NCBI GenBank assembly: GCA_964017065.1
Contig: OZ024789.1
Location: 9,855,271 to 9,919,270 of the forward strand
From: Haliclona indistincta
Taxonomy: Eukaryota; Porifera; Demospongiae; Haplosclerida; Chalinidae
DNA length: 64,000 nucleotides
Direction of reading: 5' to 3'
The position numbers and the translations under genes are program-made. How positions within the stretch are numbered: the stretch's first letter is position 1; each line of letters opens with the position of its first letter. The notes beneath the pieces are model-generated. The model was given only the letters and a program-made list of their open reading frames with translations. It had not been told where the DNA came from and did no database searches. Positions 50,500 through 62,059 of this stretch are shown in pieces.

Positions 50500-51354
50500 T
50501 TAATACAGGAATACTTGAGAGCTGTGAGAATCGGCTACAATCACTGTACCATCATTGCTGATATCTACATCAACAGAATGGGTTGTTCCCGTCTTGATAA
50601 CTTTGATCGGAACTCCTCCGCAGGCACCATAGACATAAACTTTGCCCTTTTTATGATCGGCAAGGAGGAGGTTGCCTGCAGTGTCCATTGCTAGACCGTC
50701 AGCTGAGTACAACTCTTTATAAGTAGTCTCATCAACTATTTTTCCATCGAGAGTGTAGGTGTGTACTTTGTTGCCAAATTTTATTTTCGTCCAAGTGGAA
50801 ACATGCAAGTTATCATCTATGCCTACTTTAACCCCACGTGCATGACTTCCTGGAACATTTATGTGGCGTATCTTTTCACCGTTGGTATCGTAAACAAACA
50901 GATTCTGTCCACTGCCTCCTGTTGTGAGGTAAAGCTTGTTTCGGCACTCTGTAATACGCATGAATTCATGACCAGTCACAAGAACTTTGAGAAATTTCCC
51001 ACTTGCTGAAACTTTGTATACTTTCAATTCTGAGTAATCAGTCACGTAGAGATTTTCATTTGTGAATGCGCAGTCACCAAATTTTCCACAATCTTTGACT
51101 CCTTGCTTGGGAAGATCAACAACTTGCATTAATTTACCACAGCTACGGTACAGGTAGATCTTTCCAGCCATGTTCCAGGACACGATAGCAAAATCACCAT
51201 TAGGACTAACGCAGACACCGTGAGCTTCAGGAACATAGAGAGTCAGCTTGGGCTTGTTAATCTCAGCATAGTTAGGGTCTCTGGATATCCTCTCGTAGTT
51301 GCAGGCTAAGGCTTGTGAGGCTAGAAATACTATCTGGAAGAATAGGAATTTCAT
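50500..51354 (-). CDS. Secreted NHL/SMP-30-like beta-propeller protein (NHL-2)
   Basis: The product is 284 residues from MKFLFFQIVFLASQALACNY. I chose this Met because it opens directly into a signal peptide. The longer frame to 51450 adds a polar 32-residue leader. Marks are NYERISRDPNYAEI, HGVCVSPNGDFAIVSWN, FGDCAFTNENLYVTDY, SARGV-like HARGVKVGIDDNLHVS, DGLAMDTAGNLLLADH and TVIVADSHSSQVFLY. About 0.4 kb separates it from NHL-1. A secreted propeller is inferred, and the function is unknown. Confidence 0.82.
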   Translation of the reverse strand: MKFLFFQIVFLASQALACNYERISRDPNYAEINKPKLTLYVPEAHGVCVSPNGDFAIVSWNMAGKIYLYRSCGKLMQVVDLPKQGVKDCGKFGDCAFTNENLYVTDYSELKVYKVSASGKFLKVLVTGHEFMRITECRNKLYLTTGGSGQNLFVYDTNGEKIRHINVPGSHARGVKVGIDDNLHVSTWTKIKFGNKVHTYTLDGKIVDETTYKELYSADGLAMDTAGNLLLADHKKGKVYVYGACGGVPIKVIKTGTTHSVDVDISNDGTVIVADSHSSQVFLY

Positions 51355-51454
51355 GGTTGATTCTACTACTCGCGAAGAGTAACGCTTCACTTGTTCACAA
51401 TAAGAGAATGCGTTTGATGATGTGAAAATGTACTGATATCCTGTAGACAAGAAT

Positions 51455-52741
51455 AGTGAAACACCACGCCACGATCAATGCTAACATCCTCTATTATTCT
51501 CAATGTGATCAGTACAAGGGATAGGCTATGTTTTTAGACTAGGTGTACAAGACATGCCCTGTGTGACATGCAAGATGCTTTTCCTGCAAATTCCAACTTC
51601 TATCTTAAGTTTCAATATTAATTACGTGTTTTGGGACTTATGGCAGAGCACTTCATGTTTGGTGTTTGTCAATTCGCCATTACATATTTATTGCTGGCAG
51701 AATCACTTTCAAATGCCTTGAATATGTTAGTTCAGTTGTATTGATTTATTTAGATACATGTTCACGCAAACATCTCATCTCTAATGTTTGCATTCGAAAT
51801 TTTGATCGTGTCAGGAAATGACAAAAAAAGTTTACTTTGCGTGTGCGAAAACATATGCTGGATTTCTGAGTAATGCCGATGTATCACAGTTCAGTCAATT
51901 TGAGGTAACAAGGATGCATCATAACATGTGAACGATATAGATCTACACAAAATGAACAGCATTAGGCAATAGATATAAAAATACATGAATATTCATAACC
52001 TACTTGCACTGAACCTCAATCTTGTTTTTTTTTATAACAACCAAAATGTGATCATTCCATCAAAAGTTGAATTGAAGAAATTTTCTCAAAATGATTTTAT
52101 TCACACTTTTTTATTTTTACTGATTCATTCTTGTCTTACTATAATTGTATTTTGAGCTTTGGTTTTCAGCATCATGCATCAGATAATCATTTCAAATTTT
52201 GAATCAGCTAATTAGGGACAAACTAAAAACTACTATGCGGCGATGAATGTATTTGCTGTTATGCTGTTGTGTGTAAAAAGACACTTAAACCTGCTCTCAG
52301 ACATTGGCCATCTCAAGACTAGCACAGAGATCAGCCGGTGCTAAATTGAACTGTTGAAATCAAATTTGTCATTTTTTTTCAGTGAGTTGGCACTTTTGTG
52401 TTAACAGTGCCCAGAAGGAAACACCAATGAGCAGCTGTAAATTCTCCCTACAAGCCTGTACAATAGCCGCTGATTTGCATGGTTTATTATCCAGTTAATC
52501 GTGTTACCATTCCGTGTTACCTCCTTGTTGGTTTATATTGTGGACCAGTTGCACATGCTAATCTATCATCCCCACCATGTCCTTTGGTAGTAGTGAAACA
52601 CATATTTGTGAGTTCTATTACTAAATATATACAGAAACACTATTAACATACTACAAGCCTGCACTACTATTATAGTCACTGCACTATACTAAAGTCTCTA
52701 TAGCTAGGCTGATCTGGCTTGTGTACATGCAGTTCTTGCTG
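51455..52741. other. Intergenic with an old foldback-element relic
   Basis: No gene. Around 52285-52580 are decayed matches to the foldback element: ACTTAAACCTGCT..CAGACATTGGCC, then CGTGTTACCATTCCGTGTTA and TTGTTGGTTTATATTGTGGA. The order is that of copy 41211-42463. Confidence 0.55.
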
Positions 52742-53596
52742 TTAGTACAAGAATATTTTGGAATGGCGGGAATCCACTACGATGACAGTCCCGTCATTCC
52801 CAATCTTAACGTCATCGGAATGTCCACTTCCGGTCTTGATTACTTTGATTGGAGTTCCTCCGCATGGACTGTAGACATATACTAACCCCTTTGTATGATC
52901 AGCAATAAGGAGGTTGCCTGCAGTGTCCATTGCTAGACCGTCAGCTGTGCTAAGCTCTTTGTAAGTGGCTTCTCCAAGTCTTCTTCCTTCTCGGGTGTAA
53001 GTGTGCACTTTATTGCCCCAAATAGAAATGTGCAAGTTACCATCTATGCCTACCAGGACTCCTCGTGAATTGCTTCCTGGTACACTAAGGCGACGAATTT
53101 CTCTGCCATTTGCATCGAAAATGTATAAATTTTGCCCACGACTATTTGTAGACAAGTAAAGCCTGTTTTGGCAAGATGTAATGCGCATGAAACAGCGACC
53201 GGAAGTAAAGATCTTGATATATTTTCCAGTTTCAGTAAGTTCGTATACTTTTCTTCCTCCATAGTCAGTGACATAGAGTTTACCATTTGCAAATGTGCAG
53301 TCACCGAACGTATTAAAACCACCGAGTCCTTGCTTTTTCAAGTCGACCACTTTCATCAGCTTACCGCAGCTGTAGAAGAAGTAGATCTTTCCAACATTAT
53401 TCCAAGACACAGTGGCAAAGATACCATTAGGAGCAACACAGACGCCATGAGGTCGAGGAATTGTGAGGACTTTCTTTGGTGCTGCAATTGCAGCATAGTT
53501 TGGGCTACGAGACATCCTCTCATAGTTATAGGCAAAGGTTTGTGTGGTTAGAGTGATAACCACCGTCAGCAAGAAGAAGAGTTTCATACTTGACAT
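52742..53596 (-). CDS. Secreted NHL/SMP-30-like beta-propeller protein (NHL-3)
   Basis: The product is 284 residues from MSSMKLFFLLTVVITLTTQ, a signal peptide. A TTTTCTTACAG sits just before the start and may be the acceptor of a 5' UTR intron. Blades include NYERMSRSPNYAAI, HGVCVAPNGIFATVSWNNVG, FGDCTFANGKLYVTDYGG, SNSRGVLVGIDGNLHIS, DGLAMDTAGNLLIADH and TVIVVDSRHSKIFLY. It lacks the Cys that normally precedes NYERM (here AYNYERM). Same strand and spacing pattern as its paralogs. Confidence 0.82.
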   Translation of the reverse strand: MSSMKLFFLLTVVITLTTQTFAYNYERMSRSPNYAAIAAPKKVLTIPRPHGVCVAPNGIFATVSWNNVGKIYFFYSCGKLMKVVDLKKQGLGGFNTFGDCTFANGKLYVTDYGGRKVYELTETGKYIKIFTSGRCFMRITSCQNRLYLSTNSRGQNLYIFDANGREIRRLSVPGSNSRGVLVGIDGNLHISIWGNKVHTYTREGRRLGEATYKELSTADGLAMDTAGNLLIADHTKGLVYVYSPCGGTPIKVIKTGSGHSDDVKIGNDGTVIVVDSRHSKIFLY

Positions 53597-53829
53597 CTTG
53601 CCCTGTAAGAAAACGATATTGAGGAACAACAAGAGTCGTTATTTATATAGTAAGCTCAGCATACTCTATGATGCTTTTATCACGTATCTTTTGTGAAATA
53701 TGTGTTTTGGGACTTGTGATAGATTACTGTAGACTATTCTATGTTTGGATTTGGTGTTTGTCAATTCGCCATTACATATTTATTGTTGGCAGCATGCACT
53801 TTCAAGATGGATGCATGCCTTGAATTTTT

Positions 53830-54753
53830 TTAGCTCCAATTAGATACATGTTCAGGCAAAAGCTCACCTCGAATGTTTACATTTGAAATTTTGATCGTGT
53901 CAGGAAATGGCGAATAAAGTTTACTTTGCATCTTGTGTATAAGTGGTGTGCACTTTTTAGAAACATACAAGTTACCATCCATGCCCACTAAGACAACTCG
54001 AGAAGAACCGGGCACACTAAGACGACGAATTTCTTTATCCTTTATATAATCAACAAAGACTGTTTGCAAAGAAAAACCTGTTTTGAAAGTATTATTTTCG
54101 CAATTCGTATGAAAATATGCCGGGCCCAAAAATGAAGACCTGAATAAACTTTCCAGCTGCTATCAGTTCATATACTTGTCTTATCAACATCAGTTACATA
54201 GAATTTATACCGTTTGCAAACTTACAATAGCCAAATTTTCCCACATGTTATAACTCAGCCTGATGTCTGAGGTTGACAAATTTCACGAAGTTTCAGCAGC
54301 TATGGATATTCCAATGTCATTCCATGACACAATAGCAAATGGACACAGACACCATGAGGTTGAGGGATCTTAAGAACAGGTGTCATAGGGAATTGTGTAT
54401 CTCCTGTTCAATGTATCCCCATACATATTTTCACTAGTGACCGTTGTATCCTGGTACATAATTTCCTGGTGATTCATGCTCCCTCATACAAATTTCACTG
54501 GTGATTTTTGTATCCCACGTACACCATTTCCTAGTGTATTTTGTATCCCATTAGTGGAATGGGTATCCCATTCCGTATACAGGATATCATGCAATGAAAA
54601 TCTCAAGCGCCGCGTTCGCTTCTTTATATAAATGAGTCGCGATCTTTGGCTTGCCGATCTCTGCATACAGGTCAGTGGTCACTATCTCATAGTTGCAGGG
54701 TAGAGCTTGTATTGTCAGAACGGCCACCGTATAACCAAAGAGAGGAGTTTCAT
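53830..54753 (-). pseudogene. NHL-propeller pseudogene with insertion
   Basis: Scattered remains of the family are in order: a start-like MKLLSLV at 54753, IPQPHGVC near 54350, and DKEIRRLSVPG..RVVLVGMDGNLYVSK near 53960-54040. Frames shift repeatedly. A block of about 240 bp with degenerate repeats of TTTCACTGGTGATTTTTGTA and GTATCCCATTAGTGGAATGG splits the N-terminal coding part. The same split copy recurs at 63575-63953. Confidence 0.75.
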
Positions 54754-55568
54754 ATACTTTTCGATGTTGTGAGGTATAAACTTGAGAACTGATTGATCAA
54801 AGTGTTTCTCTTAAAATTAGGAATTTCACTTGATCAGTTTTGTTCCTTTGTTCACTAGTGCCTGAATAGAATGTTCTAAAACAAGAGTCTGATCTGAGCA
54901 CAATGTATGATACATGTTCAATGTATAGTGCTAGCTGCTAAAGAAACACCACACCATGCATAGCGCTAACATCTTGTAGTTCAAAGATACACATTGTACC
55001 TTGTTTTTGCAAGACAATCCCAGATGAAATATGTTCATGCAATGTAGCCAATTGTTCCACAGAAATGTTTGTATGCGGCAGGCATGATAGCAGCTAGGAC
55101 ATGCAATGCAAATGCTTGTACTGTCAATTACTTTTACAGTTGCACACAACAGCTTGTGTGATATAAAGTTACATGCACAAGGGAAGATTGGACAAATCAT
55201 TTTAATTCTCTATACAGTACTATTGTAAAGTCTATAGTACAGCTATTTGCTTTACAAATAGACTCAAAGTCTTGATTCTTACCGAAATATAATTTCCACA
55301 AGTATTATTAACAGGAGCTAACACTGGCTAGCTGTATAGTGTGTGAGGATCGACATTCTTCATTAGCAACAAAGCAGCTGGTTCAGGATTCAAAAATGGT
55401 ACTTTAATACACTTGTGCTGCATATCTACTATACATGTATCTCTATGGATACTGACACTATCTCTAGTTTTTTGAAAGAAAAAATAATACAAAGCCTGCA
55501 GTTCAATACACAAATCTAATGCATGTCTATCATGATCTAGAATATGTTGTTTGATGATTTGTGGCTTC

Positions 55569-56432
55569 TCAATACAGCAGAACTTTAGAGGCACTAGGTA
55601 CTGCAACCAGTATCTTTCCATCGTTGGCGATCTCAACGTCAACTGCTCCACCTCCAGTTGTTTTGATGGTCTTGACCAGTTTCCCACACGGACTGTAGAC
55701 AAGGACTCTTCCACTGTGGTCTGCAAGAAGGAGGTTGCCCGCAGTGTCCATTGCTAAACCATCAGCATAACTAATCTCTTTGTAAGTGGTAGTATCTGCT
55801 TGAAGTACCTTTTCATTAGTGATAACATCATCGTCAAGACGGCGGCTGTGGGTGTACACTCCTTTTTTGCCTCCCAGTGTAACATAAAATTCATCATTCA
55901 TGCCCAATAGAACTCCACGTGCTTCGCCTGGTACGCGCAATTTATCCACCACTTTGCCATTTCGGTCATAAATTATGAGGTGTTGACGACTGGTGACAAA
56001 AAGTTGATGTTTACAAGCTGAAATGCGAAATGAAGGTTCACTAGTTTTGAGAGTTTTAAGAAGTTTTCCGTTGGTCGAAAGTTCATAAATTTTTCCAGTT
56101 GAGTCAGTTATATATAGTCTATGCTTTGTGAAGACACAGTCTCCAAACTGTCCGTTATTTTTGATACCTTGTTTGCGAAGGTCAACAACTTTCCACGATT
56201 TACCGCAGCTGAGGAAGAAGAAGATTTTTCCTTCCTTGTTCCATGACACGACAGCAAATTTACCATTAGGAGCAACACAGATACCGTGAGCTTTGGGGAC
56301 ATTGAGCATTTGCTTGGGCTTGTCAATCCCGGCATAGCTTGGAACAGTAGACATCCTCTCATAGTAGCAGGCAAAGGCTTGTGTAGAAAAGAAAAAGACA
56401 CTAGCTACCGTCAGCAAGGAGAGGAGTGACAT
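55569..56432 (-). CDS. Secreted NHL/SMP-30-like beta-propeller protein (NHL-4)
   Basis: The product is 287 residues. The signal peptide MSLLSLLTVASVFFFSTQ leads into FACYYERMSTVPSYAGI. Blades include HGICVAPNGKFAVVSWNKEG, FGDCVFTKHRLYITDS, EARGVLLGMNDEFYVT, DGLAMDTAGNLLLADH and KILVAVPSASKVLLY. It has an insertion of about ten residues (DDDVITNEKVLQADT) before the fifth blade that the others lack. It is the most distant of the four. Its 5' end lies 0.45 kb from the 3' end of the IP3-receptor gene on the same strand. Confidence 0.82.
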   Translation of the reverse strand: MSLLSLLTVASVFFFSTQAFACYYERMSTVPSYAGIDKPKQMLNVPKAHGICVAPNGKFAVVSWNKEGKIFFFLSCGKSWKVVDLRKQGIKNNGQFGDCVFTKHRLYITDSTGKIYELSTNGKLLKTLKTSEPSFRISACKHQLFVTSRQHLIIYDRNGKVVDKLRVPGEARGVLLGMNDEFYVTLGGKKGVYTHSRRLDDDVITNEKVLQADTTTYKEISYADGLAMDTAGNLLLADHSGRVLVYSPCGKLVKTIKTTGGGAVDVEIANDGKILVAVPSASKVLLY

Positions 56433-56878
56433 TTTGTGTCCAGTGATTCAACAGAATTTATTAATTATTTTTTTCCTTTTTATAGAAACACTTAGTCTAT
56501 ATAAAATTTGACCAGTTTGAAAGTTGAGTCTATTCAAAATTTGATACAGACGTGGTACAGGTTATAGCTATAGTTGCCAAACAATGCGGACGACTATTGT
56601 GTAGGAATTTTGTCTGCATACGAGACAATCCCATGTTTCAGGAAAGAGGAAAGTCAGGAAACTGCCTTGAATTTAATCATTGGATTTTCATTTTTTGTGT
56701 TCGAGTTGCTCACCGTTATATTAGTATTATCAGTAAAAATGATATGTAATCTTAAAACTTCTTATGTTGATGGGATTTTCTATACTATTTCTATAAAGCA
56801 ACACAGATCTGCAAAGTGCATGCAATTATGAGTTTAGTAGTGCAGTCAAAGTATGCTCAGTGTTAGTAGATTGAATGA

Positions 56879-59800
56879 TTAATGTAGTCCTGGAAGCAAT
56901 GATGACAAAGACTGAGGGTCGAACACAAGACCACCTCCATCCCCTCTTCCTGCTCCACCTCTCCTTTGCAGGAAGCGACGAACCTTCTCTTCTCTCTTCT
57001 GTCTCTCAGTTCGTTTGGCTTTAATATGCCTATTCTCCTCCTGCATATAATTATAAAGAACAATAGGTATCCCAATGTAAGCTGTTTGCATTTGCAGCCA
57101 AAAGTTTTCTGCAAAAAATCTAGAGAAAGTTACTTGGTCTACAAAGTAAAAATCCTATATCCATAAGCTTTTTGTTCAAGTATAAAAGCTGATGTTTGCT
57201 ACATGTAGTCAAGATAGTTTTACATAATGGGGGCTACAAACCTTTGTTTTAAAGATTTGCTCAATCGTTTCCAGACGTCGTGTGATCAGTCCAAGCTTCA
57301 TTTGAGTACCGTCTTCCTCAGGCTCAAAGCACAGCGCAGTCTCATGTGGAAAGAAGTCAATCTTTGTGTCCTTAATCTGGAAAAACAATTCCAATAGTAT
57401 TTGAGTCAGAAAAAATTAATGTGTGGAACCGTGTTATTTAAACCCAATTTTAGTGAGAAAAGGTACCTACCATGTCATGGACATATTTCTGTATTGCATT
57501 GTGGTTGCTGACATCAATTGAATCAACATAGAGTGAATAGTAGGCATAGTCCCATAGATTGTGATCGTACCTCACATGATGCAAGAATCCCTGAAGAGAA
57601 AGTATTGCACATTTTTATGAATACGAACCTATAAACGAACCTGGGCACGGCGGTCGAACTCTTGGGCCTGTATATCACAGATGAAACACTTGCTCTTCTG
57701 GTCTTCTTCAATCAGTGTTGCTCTGCAATAAAAATGAAGAAGTATGAGGCTGCATACAAAACAAAGTGTCCCGAGAAACATTTTGTGAAGTAAATGTGCA
57801 GTACGAGATACGTTACTTTACCAAGGGCCTTAATTTACTTTACCTACTGGTTTAGAGTGTAAAATCTAGGCTAACATTTCATTTTCCAACATTTCACACG
57901 GATCAAAAATACATCAGGCAAGTAAGTGAATAAAGGCTGGATGGTGGTCACATTGCTGGATGTGGAGTCAATTTTGCATATAATATCTCCGTATATGGCT
58001 ACGTTGATTTGTATGGTGGGCATTGGGTAGCTGACTTCACGGGGCACTCAGGAAATATCTGTTTGCTGAATTCTTGCTCCCAAATTCTGATTGTGAAATT
58101 CAGTGTGTTTTTCGCTTGTGTGAAGGGCTCGTGTTGTACATGTACTTCATTTGAAAAAGTACGATACACTTTTCGATTGAAAATACTGACCAAATCTTTA
58201 ATTTCCACATTATTGTGCAAATATCGAATACTTTGACTACTTTGCCACAGTAACACATACACATTTTCCAGCTCCCAAGTTCTGTACGCTAACCACAAGC
58301 TGAGTTGTTCAGTTTTCTTTTAAGTGAAAAAAGTACTCACTTTAAAATTGATCAAACTACACTTCATAATTCAAATGGGCGAGGTTGTACAAAATGAGCA
58401 AATTTGGCGTTGTATGTCGTTTGGTTCTATCTTAGTTGCAGTTGTTTGCTCTTCTTGCTATGTAGAGTGTTTAGCAATGAAAAAAAGTAAGAGTTTGGTG
58501 GTAGTGCAGCTTATAACAGCTCAATCGGCAGTGACCGCATTTTGTATGTAGATTGGAGTGCAAAGAAAAATCCTTTGCTGTGATCGTGTCTAGGTGCATT
58601 ATGAAATGGCGAGTTTACTCAATGAAATATAGAGCAATGTATACCTTTCATGTTAGAAATCTATGATATACTCAATAGTCTTACACTCACCCTTTCTTCT
58701 CTGAGCTCAGAGAAGGTGTCTACAATGATACCAAACACAATGTTCAGACCAATGGTGGTGACGATGATGAAGAAGGAAACATCAAGCAGCAGCCTTGCAC
58801 CAGCCACTTTAAATTCAGGGACTGAGGACTGATTGGACTGATTGCGAGACTGATTGAGAGTAATAAGTGGTATATTCTAGTAGGGAAGAGAGAGAAATAA
58901 CGGGTTACGGAACGGAACAGTAAATCACTCTGGGAAGGAAGATTACAGCAGTAAGTTCAAATTTAAACTATGATAAGCTCTTGGATGTAATGAGGTATCA
59001 AAATTATTTTCGTATTAATTTACCTGGTGCGTGGGCGGGTGTAAAAAACATGGCGCCACCGCGCACTAGGCAGGGGATCCCCACTAGGCAGCAAACTAAG
59101 CGCCGTTTATCACGCTATTTGTATGTTTTGTGCCGTTTCGGGTAGCTTGCTGGTAAAACAATGCTATTTTTCCTCCAGGTAAGTCAAAATCATAGTTTAA
59201 ACCGGTTATAAACCTCGTTTTTCGGTGCATATGTGAATTTGGATTCCTCGGGCTTTGCACCCAGTCTCCAAATTCCCATATACACCTCTATCTCGGTGTA
59301 TAACTTACATGGAGATTGTATACTTCACAGCACCAGTATGGCTCAGAGAGTATGTTGTGATAGTATATAAATGTATCTTACAGTGGAGTTTGCTTTTTTA
59401 TTGCAAAATCCACAGTACAACGTGTATTGAATATCTATACACATTACACAACATATTACATATTTTCTATGCAGCAAGGGCAGGATGCAGTAATTCAATG
59501 CACCTATAAGCTTAGAAATGACATTAAGATCAGTGAAGGGATGATTCTGTGGTTATTGTGATTTCGTGTAAAAAATAATGTTGTGTGGTGTCTCACCAAA
59601 CCAATTCCATCCAGTAATCCATAACGAAGGACTGACACAAAGCACTCGCCAAGGTTGCTGCAGAACAGTTGAGTATCACCAGTGTAAAAGTACTCGTGAT
59701 AGAAAATATACGAAATAATAGAGTAGATGAAGAGAATGACGATACCCAGCAATGCTACCCATAGCAGAGAGATTCCTGCAAAACAAAATACAGGAATGAA

Positions 59801-61022
59801 ACACCAACACAATGAAATAGGTCAAATAGCATGCCTTTAGTCAATAAGCACGAACGAGTACTGGAAAATTTACTAGTCTTTATAGCAAAATTGCAATATT
59901 ATCACTGGGCATATGGTGCACAGAGATTTTTCTGTACTTCTGATATACCACATCACTACCCTTTAAGCTGTATATAGTCACTGCTCTTTCACATGAAGGA
60001 ATAGTGCTCTAGGCAGTATGAAAAATCTTGTGAGCTAGCTATCCCTTTAGTGCTATATTATCCGTATACGATTTCCTCACCATTCTTGGTAACCGCTCGC
60101 AGCACTCGTTGCAAAATGTCATTGTTGTAGACAACATGGAGAGCACATATGCTATAGAAATATCCATGATAAACTATACCCAGTACTGAGCAGATTAAGA
60201 ACACGAGGACCCATACTGCCGTCAAGCACGGTAGACTAATATCCAGCAAAGAATAGGTAGGGATCTGAATTTTTTTCGTCCTCGGCGATACTCCTCTTCG
60301 AAGCACTATATGAAGATATTGTCCCAGTAAATGGCCATACTTCAAAACTGCCTCTCTGTATAAAAAATACATATTAGACACATGCAAGAAGAAATATGGT
60401 TAAGTGCAGTTGCCTAATTTAATGTCTGTCTCAATGAGCTCCTGGTACAACTACAGTAGTTTAGAAAACTGCTACGTAACACATGTTACTCAAATACTTG
60501 TAGATGATATTCATCTTTTCCTCAACTGCAGCTCAAATACATATGACAATGTATTTCAGGGCTGGTTTACCATGACTAGCACCTCGTTGCATTGCTAGTT
60601 CAAATTGTATTGCAACGTAACATGACACAAAAATAGAAAAATGTCTATATCTGCATTGCATTTACGTCATAACATAGGACAAACCACTGCGTCACATTAT
60701 AAACCAGCTTTTACAGAACACAAGCATGTTGACTTACATTACATTATTAGTAAAGTAAAAGTTTTAATAAAAAAACTGAAAAGTGTAGGGATGATGCTTG
60801 CAAAAGTAAAGGAACAAGGCTTGGAAAAGGAAAGGAATAATGCTTGCAAAAGTAGAAGTCCCATTGTCTTACATTATTAGATAGATGTATAAGTGGAGAC
60901 GAAAGTGAGGTAGATTGGTCAAGAAATATTCAACCACCATCCACAGAGCAAGCAGTAGGTGAAATGCTCCAAATATTCGATACACAACTTCATAATTAGA
61001 TCCAAGTCTAGGCATAGGAACG
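56879..61022 (-). CDS. ITPR: Inositol 1,4,5-trisphosphate receptor, membrane and C-terminal region (5' end missing)
   Basis: Eight exons: 60873-61022, 60081-60355, 59597-59775, 58691-58876, 57641-57722, 57471-57590, 57242-57376 and 56879-57040. They encode membrane spans, the TM4-TM5 linker RAVTKNG, TM5 (LLWVALLGIVILFIYSIISY), a short luminal loop, a pore helix (CFVSVLRYGL), the filter region LDGIGL, TM6 (SFFIIVTTIGLNIVFGIIVDTF), the zinc-finger linker (KCFICD...HVRYDHN), and a basic coiled-coil tail ending LLPGLH. This order identifies an ER Ca2+-release channel, nearer IP3R than RyR because a long tail follows the finger. About 430 residues are present, of a family size near 2,700. Phases agree except between exons 58691-58876 and 57641-57722, where a small unseen exon or an indel is needed. 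No N-terminal exons were found to the right. Confidence 0.88.
57723..58690. other. Intron of the IP3-receptor gene
   Basis: The longest intron of this gene (968 bp). No exon was recognised, although phase logic asks for a small one of 3n+2 bases. Confidence 0.5.
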
Positions 61023-61067
61023 CTGGATAAAAAGAGATACAATGGTTAATGTACATGCAGTAATTAA

Positions 61068-61249
61068 AGGCCATGATACACTAGGCAACTTTGTTGCATG
61101 CAACTGTTGCCAGCAACGAAATCGCGTAGTGTGTCATGCGAATTCGAAGCAATTTTGTTGCGTGCAACATTGTTGCCGTTCTATTTCAGGCAACAATGTT
61201 ACGCGCAACATTTGTTGCAGGCAACAAAGTTGCGTATTGTATCATCGCC
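61068..61249. mobile_element. 182-bp MITE, TTAA-flanked, made of GCAAC/GTTGC inverted repeats
   Basis: TTAA borders both ends. The termini GGC.ATGATACA and the following GCAACTTTGTTGC are inverted at the other side, and the interior repeats TTGTTGC.GCAAC units that can stack into a long hairpin. A TTAA target is typical of piggyBac-type elements. A Cys-rich open frame across it is an artefact of TGTTGC repeats. Confidence 0.7.
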
Positions 61250-61259
61250 TTAACTATCA

Positions 61260-62040
61260 CTTGCCTTCGAGCTAGTGTTGTAAATGTTAACAATAACTAA
61301 AACTAAAACCTATTTTAGTAAGGGTCAAATCATTATTGTTAACAATAACAAACTATAACTACATGTAAAACTAAAATTAGACCAACATTTTAGTTATTGT
61401 TAGGTGATTAAAAATGCAAAAACCAATCAGGTGAGACATGATTGATAGCATCTTTTCATGTGATTGCTGTAATACAACATTTTTCAAGACCTTATCACAG
61501 CTAAGAAGGCAATTCTGTTATTTCTATTGAAAAGCAACACATCTCGCTAACACTAATAGCACGCTAATAACAATAACAATAATTCACAATAACTAAAACT
61601 AAAATGTGCTTAATTTTATAGTTAACAAATTATAACTATAACTAAAATGACTCCAACAATGTTACTTTAACAATAACTAAACTAAAATTAAACCCCATTA
61701 CTTTTACAACACTACTTCGAGTTCGAGCACTGTTTAGCAGTAATATTCGTGGGATTAAATTTCTGCATTTTTTTGTGGGTTTTGCTTAAACCACGAAAAT
61801 AATTAATACAATGTAAATGAAATGTATTATAAGAAAATTAAAAAAAAAGATTTCTGTTGAAATCAAAGGCATACGTAGAGATGAAGAAATCTACCATTGG
61901 TCCACATTGTAAACCAACAAGGAAATGGTAACACGCCTGACTGGATAATAGACCATGCATCCCTCATCAGTGGCTGCTTTACTGGCTATAGGCCATGAAT
62001 GCTGGTGTTGACTGAGCCACTGATATAGAATGTCACTGGT
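61260..62040. other. Repeat-rich interval with decayed foldback arm
   Basis: Many AACAATAACTAAAACTAAAA-like motifs lie around 61280-61700. A decayed left arm of the foldback family is at about 61836-61975 (AAGAAAATTAAAA...GGTCCACATTGTAAACCAAC), with a trace of the other arm near 62015. No gene seen. Confidence 0.6.
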
Positions 62041-62059
62041 GTGACATTCTCCTTTACTT

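Noticed and set aside
59051..59146. CpG-rich ATGGCGCCACCGCGC start with a 31-codon frame on the plus strand
   Set aside because: It is short, without family signal, and lies inside an IP3-receptor intron. It may be a small promoter, but there is no further evidence.
56879..61022. Ryanodine receptor or TRP channel
   Set aside because: The RAVTKNG linker, TM6 motif and long basic tail after the CFIC..H..H finger fit IP3R better than RyR. TRP channels lack this finger.
61042..61275. Cysteine-rich small protein
   Set aside because: The cysteines come from TGTTGC repeats of a MITE, and there is no signal peptide or splice support.
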